Source: Avichristensenella sp031549105
Lineage (GTDB): Bacteria > Bacillota > Clostridia > Christensenellales > Aristaeellaceae
Assembly (NCBI GenBank): GCA_031549105.1
Contig: JAVBQK010000071.1
Coordinates: forward strand, 1 to 11,164
Length of the DNA: 11,164 nt
Direction of reading: 5' to 3'
Every line of letters begins with the position of its first letter. Positions within the stretch are counted from its first letter, which is position 1. The notes under the pieces were generated by a model, which saw only the letters and a list, made by a program, of their open reading frames with translations, made no database searches and was not told the DNA's origin. Below, piece after piece: positions 7,694 to 11,164 of the stretch. The position numbers and the translations under genes were made by a program.

Positions 7694-8581
7694 TCAGCCC
7701 TTGGGCACCACCGGCAGGTAGATGTCGCAGACGTTGCCCGTCTCCCCCATGCACCGCTCATCATAGAACTCAAAGTCCACGCCGCCGGGCATGTACTCAT
7801 AACCCGAGTTCGGGAACCACTCGGCGTACATGTACTGCCATACGCCCTGGATCGCGGCTGTAAACGTCGCCTTGTCCGCCGGGGGCGTCGAGAAGACGGC
7901 ATATGTTGCCGCCGGGATCTCGCGCACATCGAACCCTTCCGGCACCTCCGCGCCGTCCTGCACCTCCACACCGATCATATACTCAAAACACCCAGCCTCC
8001 GGGTCCTCCGGGAAACACGCGCCGTACTCCGCGTGGCGCCCAACAAACGGCTGGCTGTGCAGCGCCTGCATGCGCCCATCCGTCAGATACTTGGTCCAGA
8101 AAGTGGGAATAGCCCGGTTGTTCTCCCCATCCACATTTGTTGTCTTCATTGTGTACCCGGCCAGCCGGACCACCGGCAGCGTAACCCATTTCGGTTCCAT
8201 AACCATACCTCCCAGAAAGTTTTTGTGCCGTGCCAGCACCGGCAGGGAGGGCCGGTCAAAATGCGCGTGCATGCGGTAGTTCTCCGGCGTACAGCCGAAG
8301 TGCCGCCGGAAGGCCTTGCTGAAGCCTGAATGCGTCTCAAAGCCACAGTCCAGCGCGATGTCCAGTATTCTGCGCCCGCTGGATAGCTCCGATGCCGCAA
8401 ACGCCAGCCGCCTGCGCCGGACATACTCCATCACCGGATAGCCGACATTCCACTGGAACACGCGGCAGAAGTGATAGGTTGAAAACCCCGCGACCATAGC
8501 CAGCGCCTCCGCGCTCAGCTCACCGCCGATGTTCTCATCAATGTGCGACAGCACGCCCTGCAGGATATCGATGTAGTCCAC
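7694..8581 (-). CDS. AraC-family regulator with C-terminal GyrI-like effector domain
   Basis: 295 residues from GTG at 8581, giving M-D-Y-I-D-I-L, the usual start of this family, with GGGGGAGGG 6 bases upstream. A TTG at 8659 in the same frame would add 26 residues without family resemblance. The N-terminal DNA-binding region has two helix-turn-helix units: about 24-47 (ALAMVAGFSTYHFCRVF) and about 72-103 (ILDIALDCGFETHSGFSKAF followed by GCTPENYR). Residues about 129-294 form a GyrI-like (Rob/BmrR-type) ligand-binding domain, seen in EPKWVTLPVVRLAGYT, FEYMIGVEV, YAVFSTPP, the helix IQGVWQYMYAEWFPNSGYEY, and DIYLPV. Such proteins bind lipophilic drugs or other small molecules and regulate efflux or stress genes. 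No obvious target gene adjoins it except the secreted repeat protein upstream on the same strand, so targets are probably elsewhere, or it regulates itself. The ligand is unknown. Confidence 0.92.
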   Translation of the reverse strand: MDYIDILQGVLSHIDENIGGELSAEALAMVAGFSTYHFCRVFQWNVGYPVMEYVRRRRLAFAASELSSGRRILDIALDCGFETHSGFSKAFRRHFGCTPENYRMHAHFDRPSLPVLARHKNFLGGMVMEPKWVTLPVVRLAGYTMKTTNVDGENNRAIPTFWTKYLTDGRMQALHSQPFVGRHAEYGACFPEDPEAGCFEYMIGVEVQDGAEVPEGFDVREIPAATYAVFSTPPADKATFTAAIQGVWQYMYAEWFPNSGYEYMPGGVDFEFYDERCMGETGNVCDIYLPVVPKG

Positions 8582-8587
8582 TTGCGT

Positions 8588-8593
8588 CCCTCC
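8588..8593 (-). promoter_or_regulatory. Ribosome-binding site selecting the GTG start of the AraC-type regulator
   Basis: GGAGGG on the minus strand, 6 bases before GTG at 8581. It decides the start against the upstream in-frame TTG at 8659. Confidence 0.8.
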
Positions 8594-8716
8594 CCCTGTC
8601 TCTGGCAACAGGGCCAGTATAGCGGTATCACGCGGCGCGCGCTGTTCCAGGCTTGCCAAGTTGGGGAAAGCGCAGGGGACAGCGCGTTTTTTTGTATTCC
8701 GTTTTTGCCGGGCAAA

Positions 8717-9895
8717 CTAAAACCAAGCAGATAGCGGCAGCAGAATCCCTTTTCCCAGAGCATTTCCCAGCAGAAAGACCGTTCCGTCCGCTTGCCTCAG
8801 AAAACCCATCAGGCGAAAGTCAGGCAGCATCACAGGATCGCCCGTTGGTTTCCCCTGATCATCAACAAGCATCAGAACCGACGATGCGTCCCAGAGTGAC
8901 CCCTCACCATGGATGCCGCCGCCAACCACATATCCTCCCCACACAGGCTCCACCGCATGCAGATACATTTTTTCATTCCACGGATAGATTTCTTGCCACT
9001 GCACGCTCCCATCCCCATCGATCCGCACCATGATGCCCTGTATAAGATTCGCCCGCTCCCGCAAACAGCGGCTCCCCACAAGCGCGAGGCTTTGCTTCCC
9101 ATCGACATAACCGCCGTGAAACTCATCGTCTCCTTCTGTGGCCCGAACCCATTTCACATCCCCTGCCCGATCCATCCGCAACACAAACCCGCACTGACGC
9201 CACTGGTCGCCTTCTTCCTTCACTGCCGTGCCGATCAGCACCATGTCATCTTCCATTTGAAACGCGGAATCAATGTCCATGATTTCTATAGAATCTGTGC
9301 CAATATGGGCCGTCAGGCTTTCCGCAGTCCACAAAACTTCTCCTGCCGCATCCATGAAGCCCAGGGATTCCCATGAGTCGGTGCGATCACCCTCGCTGTA
9401 GGTCGGTTTGGGTTGGCTACCCCAGAAAAGAAATCCGCCTTTCATATTGGCAATCCCGATCACCCAATCTGGCAACACGAGGGTTTCCTTCACGCTACCT
9501 TCCGCATCCAGGACAGCCACCGACTTTGGGGGCACGCCGCCTCTCCCTTGAAGATGGAAAAGCGTGGTACCATCTCCGTTAGCGTCAGGCTGCGGATTGG
9601 AAAAGAAGCTCCACGACGTTTCGCCGCCATAGACCGTTGTTGACAGAATGTTGCCCGCACTGTCGATATGCCATGTAGCTGCCTTGCGCGTCCCGTCAGA
9701 TTCCTGGGTGCGCGCGGTTTCCACAAATCCGGCCAGGATGAACCCTCCATCGTCCAGTGGATACCCTCCCATTAAAAAAGCCTCTTGCGAAAACAAACTT
9801 TGCTCCCACGGGGAATCTGACTCTGCGCACATCGAGGCAGGAAAAAGCAGCAAACACAGCGCCGCAAGGCATCCGGCTAATAAGCGTTTTATCAC
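8717..9895 (-). CDS. Secreted repeat protein, probable seven-bladed beta-propeller, function unknown
   Basis: 392 residues from a GTG preceded by AAGGGGTGATC, close to the full anti-Shine-Dalgarno complement. The first 24 residues form a signal peptide (MIKRLLAG, hydrophobic core, then PASMCA). The Cys is not in a good lipobox, so signal peptidase I cleavage near Ala24 is likelier. The rest is built from recurring units of about 40-50 residues: a strand such as GGFILAGF, GGFLFWGS, DDMVLIGT, QSLALVGS or GGYVVGGG, then a strand plus turn of the form hDxxGxh (IDSAGNIL, LDAEGSVK, MDAAGEVLW, MDRAGDVKW, IDGDGSVQW, VDDQGKP). Units start near 44, 94, 147, 205, 262, 314 and 358. Seven suit a closed propeller, with the N-terminal strand perhaps completing the short last blade. 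No catalytic motif was recognised. Three sampled 60-base lines are 40, 45 and 58% GC, lower than neighbouring genes, suggesting recent acquisition or weak codon selection. Confidence 0.8.
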   Translation of the reverse strand: MIKRLLAGCLAALCLLLFPASMCAESDSPWEQSLFSQEAFLMGGYPLDDGGFILAGFVETARTQESDGTRKAATWHIDSAGNILSTTVYGGETSWSFFSNPQPDANGDGTTLFHLQGRGGVPPKSVAVLDAEGSVKETLVLPDWVIGIANMKGGFLFWGSQPKPTYSEGDRTDSWESLGFMDAAGEVLWTAESLTAHIGTDSIEIMDIDSAFQMEDDMVLIGTAVKEEGDQWRQCGFVLRMDRAGDVKWVRATEGDDEFHGGYVDGKQSLALVGSRCLRERANLIQGIMVRIDGDGSVQWQEIYPWNEKMYLHAVEPVWGGYVVGGGIHGEGSLWDASSVLMLVDDQGKPTGDPVMLPDFRLMGFLRQADGTVFLLGNALGKGILLPLSAWF

Positions 9896-9935
9896 TCAAG
9901 ATCACCCCTTCTTCTGTGAACAATGGCTTGTGTAT

Positions 9936-9965
9936 AAAAGAAAAAGACGCTGATTTCTCAACGCC
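9936..9965 (-). terminator. Intrinsic terminator of rpsT
   Basis: On the minus strand, 15 bases after the rpsT stop, an 8-pair stem (GGCGTTGA with TCAGCGTC; six Watson-Crick and two G-U pairs) closes on a GAAA tetraloop. It is followed by TTTTTCTTTT at 9945-9936. Stem, stable loop and U-run fit a rho-independent terminator. It lies between rpsT and the propeller gene, which therefore needs its own promoter or read-through. Confidence 0.85.
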
Positions 9966-9980
9966 TCTAAAGTGCGGGGG

Positions 9981-10244
9981 TCAGTTCGCGGCCTTCGCCA
10001 GTCTCTTCGCGAGACGGGCCTTTTTGCGGTTCGCGGCGTTCTTGTGGATGACGCCTTTGACGGCAGCCTTATCCAAAGCGCTGAACGAAGCGCCCAGCAG
10101 AGCGGTAGCCTGCTTCGGGTCGCTCGCGACAGCGGCATCAAACTTCTTAATCGTCGTCTTCATCGAAGACTTGACCATGCGGTTCCGCAGGTTCTTCTTC
10201 GCGTTGACCTTGACGCGCTTCATGGCGGATTTGATGTTCGGCAA
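9981..10244 (-). CDS. rpsT: 30S ribosomal protein S20
   Basis: 87 residues, the normal size. S20 binds 16S rRNA early in 30S subunit assembly. The sequence is rich in Lys, Arg and Ala with the typical start MPNIKSAMKRVK, followed by NLRNRMVKSSMKTTIKKF, and KGVIHKNAANRKKARLAKR near the end. The start codon is TTG; S20 genes are known for using UUG (E. coli rpsT does so, and it is linked there to autoregulation). The start is fixed by AAGGAGGTGA at 10260-10251 and by the conserved N-terminus. It has its own promoter between argS and itself and a terminator just downstream, so it is likely a single-gene unit, possibly with some read-through from argS. Confidence 0.97.
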   Translation of the reverse strand: MPNIKSAMKRVKVNAKKNLRNRMVKSSMKTTIKKFDAAVASDPKQATALLGASFSALDKAAVKGVIHKNAANRKKARLAKRLAKAAN

Positions 10245-10250
10245 TTCTTT

Positions 10251-10260
10251 TCACCTCCTT
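10251..10260 (-). promoter_or_regulatory. Ribosome-binding site of rpsT
   Basis: AAGGAGGTGA on the minus strand, a ten-base match to the anti-Shine-Dalgarno sequence. The AGGAGG core is 9 bases from the TTG start. The strong site compensates for the weak start codon, as expected for an abundant ribosomal protein. Confidence 0.9.
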
Positions 10261-10280
10261 GGCAAAGCATCGCAACGAAT

Positions 10281-10309
10281 ATATTACCATGCGCGCAGCC
10301 CAATTGCAA
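10281..10309 (-). promoter_or_regulatory. Sigma-A-type promoter of rpsT
   Basis: Minus strand: -35 TTGCAA (10309-10304), a 17-base spacer, then -10 TAATAT (10286-10281). A TG one base before the -10 gives an extended -10 (TGGTAATAT). Transcription should start near 10274, leaving a leader of only about 30 bases that is mostly the ribosome-binding region. This is the clearest promoter in the window. Confidence 0.85.
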
Positions 10310-10344
10310 GCGCTAATTTTGCGAATTACGAAGAAAACTGCGCG

Positions 10345-11164
10345 CTACATCCGCTCCGGGGCCTCGATGCCCACCAGCCATAGCCCTCTCCGCAGCACAT
10401 CGCGCACGGCCTCAGTCAGGCGCACGCGGGCGGCCGACTGGGCGGCATCCCCATCCAGGATACGGTGCTCGTAGTAATACTTGTTATAGGCCTGCGCCAG
10501 CCGCGTGATGTGGCGCGTCACCATCGACGGCTCATACCGGTCCGCCGCCTCCTGGACAACCTCTGGGAAGCGCGACAGGACCCTGAGCGTCTCCTGCGCC
10601 TCATCGTCGCACAGCACGGCGAAATCCGCCTGGGACGTGTCCACAGAAGCCTCGCGCGCCTTGCGCAGCAGCGAGCAGCAGCGCGCGTGCGTGTACTGTA
10701 CATACGGGCCTGTTTCGCCATCGAAGTTCAACACCCGGTCCCACCAGAAGTCGATGTCCTTGATGCGGTTGTTGGACAGCGCCGCGTACACCACCGCGCC
10801 GATGCCGATCTGCTGCGCGACGGCCTCCTTACCGGTCAGGTCTGGCGACTTCTCCTCGATAATCGCCAGCGCCTTTTCCACCGCGCGGTCGAGCACCTCA
10901 TCCAGGTACAGCGTGTGCCCCTTGCGCGTGGAGAGCGACTGCCCCTCGTAGCTGACCATGCCATAGGAGACGTGCACCAGATCCTTCGCCCAGGGATAAC
11001 CCATCTTCTCCACTACCTTGAACCACTGGCGGAAATGGAGGTCCTGGTGATAGGCGACCACGTACAGCGCCTTGGCGAAATGGAACGTATCCGCGCGATA
11101 CAGCGCCGCGGCGATGTCGCGCGTGGCGTCTAGCGTTGCGCCATCCCCCTTAAGGATCAGGAAC
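10345..11164 (-). CDS. argS: Arginyl-tRNA synthetase, C-terminal part (5' end outside window)
   Basis: The 272 C-terminal residues are visible; the frame is open to base 11163. ArgS is the class I enzyme that charges tRNA-Arg using arginine and ATP. The visible N-terminal edge reads FLILKGDGAT then YRADTFHFAKALYVV, matching the family's catalytic core. The KMSKS-region equivalent is GQSLSTRKG, an ArgS variant lacking the usual first lysine, common in this enzyme. Further on come AVVYAALSNNRIKDIDFWWD and DGETGPYVQYTHARC. The last part, from about LCDDEAQETLRVLSRFPEVV, is the helical DALR anticodon-binding domain with MVTRHITRLAQAYNKYYYE and the closing LGIEAPERM-like end (LWLVGIEAPERM). It ends with TAG at 10347-10345. 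A 100-base gap holding the rpsT promoter follows; no convincing terminator was seen there. Confidence 0.97.
   Translation of the reverse strand, partial: FLILKGDGATLDATRDIAAALYRADTFHFAKALYVVAYHQDLHFRQWFKVVEKMGYPWAKDLVHVSYGMVSYEGQSLSTRKGHTLYLDEVLDRAVEKALAIIEEKSPDLTGKEAVAQQIGIGAVVYAALSNNRIKDIDFWWDRVLNFDGETGPYVQYTHARCCSLLRKAREASVDTSQADFAVLCDDEAQETLRVLSRFPEVVQEAADRYEPSMVTRHITRLAQAYNKYYYEHRILDGDAAQSAARVRLTEAVRDVLRRGLWLVGIEAPERM

Noticed and set aside
8616..8621. Minus-strand TATACT as the -10 box of the AraC-type regulator
   Set aside because: Position is plausible, about 35 bases before the start, but no recognisable -35 lies at 16-18 bases, so it is not listed as a promoter.
8582..8659. N-terminal extension of the AraC-type regulator from TTG at 8659
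   Set aside because: The family start and the GGGGGAGGG site both point to GTG at 8581; the extension has no domain resemblance.
8670..8693. Plus-strand hairpin GCGC-loop-GCGC followed by seven T residues, as a terminator
   Set aside because: The stem is only four pairs with an eight-base loop, and no plus-strand gene ends nearby. On the minus strand there is no T-run, so it does not serve the propeller gene.
9931..9961. Promoter for the propeller gene: TTGAGA and TATACA on the minus strand
   Set aside because: The spacer is 19 bases, the -10 is weak, and the -35 lies inside the rpsT terminator stem. Too poor to call.
10310..10345. Imperfect inverted repeat after argS (GCGC/TTTT with AAAA/GCGC) as a terminator
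   Set aside because: The stem has mismatches and no T-run follows on the minus strand; the adjacent DNA is the rpsT promoter.
10465..11133. Long open frame of 222 codons on the plus strand opposite argS
   Set aside because: It mirrors argS codons in GC-rich DNA, has no ribosome site, and its translation resembles no protein family. The same applies to other long frames opposite the genes in this window.

Overview
The window looks like chromosomal DNA from a GC-rich member of the Firmicutes (Bacillota), most likely a Clostridia-type anaerobe of a spore-forming lineage. The reasons are GerMN-domain lipoproteins (a domain named after the Bacillus germination protein GerM), strong AGGAGG ribosome-binding sites, an adjacent comEC-holA pair with rpsT close by (a common Firmicutes neighbourhood), and ArgS with an LSTRKG-type signature. 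Most genes sample at about 60-72% GC. The family or genus cannot be fixed from the sequence.

Bases 1-7687 carry six tightly packed genes on the + strand: the 3' part of a sensor histidine kinase; a lipoprotein with one GerMN domain and an NTF2-like tail; a second lipoprotein with three tandem GerMN-like domains; a 363-residue soluble protein that is recognisably the cytoplasmic part of a P-type ATPase with its catalytic motifs eroded; comEC (DNA-uptake channel); and holA (DNA polymerase III delta subunit). Gaps are 20, 0, 14, 51 and -4 bases and no terminator is visible between the genes, so this reads as one transcription unit. It joins an envelope-sensing module to DNA uptake and clamp loading.

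Bases 7694-11164 are all on the - strand and converge on holA with a 6-base gap. In order of transcription they are argS (5' end outside the window), rpsT with its own sigma-A-type promoter and intrinsic terminator, a secreted repeat protein that looks like a seven-bladed beta-propeller and has visibly lower GC than its surroundings, and an AraC-family regulator with a GyrI-like ligand-binding domain. The last two genes separate holA from rpsT and are the likeliest accessory insertion.

The most unusual item is the P-type ATPase-like protein at 3240-4331. It keeps the P- and N-domain framework and a ribosome-binding site, but has no membrane helices and has lost DKTGT, TGD and TGDGVNDAP, so it is probably a pseudoenzyme with a regulatory or nucleotide-sensing job. 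Second is the kinase plus GerMN-lipoprotein pairing, which resembles the actinobacterial MtrB-LpqB arrangement. No tRNA, rRNA, CRISPR array, insertion sequence or phage gene was seen, and no gene-free stretch reaches 300 bases (the longest, 8582-8716, is 135 bases).
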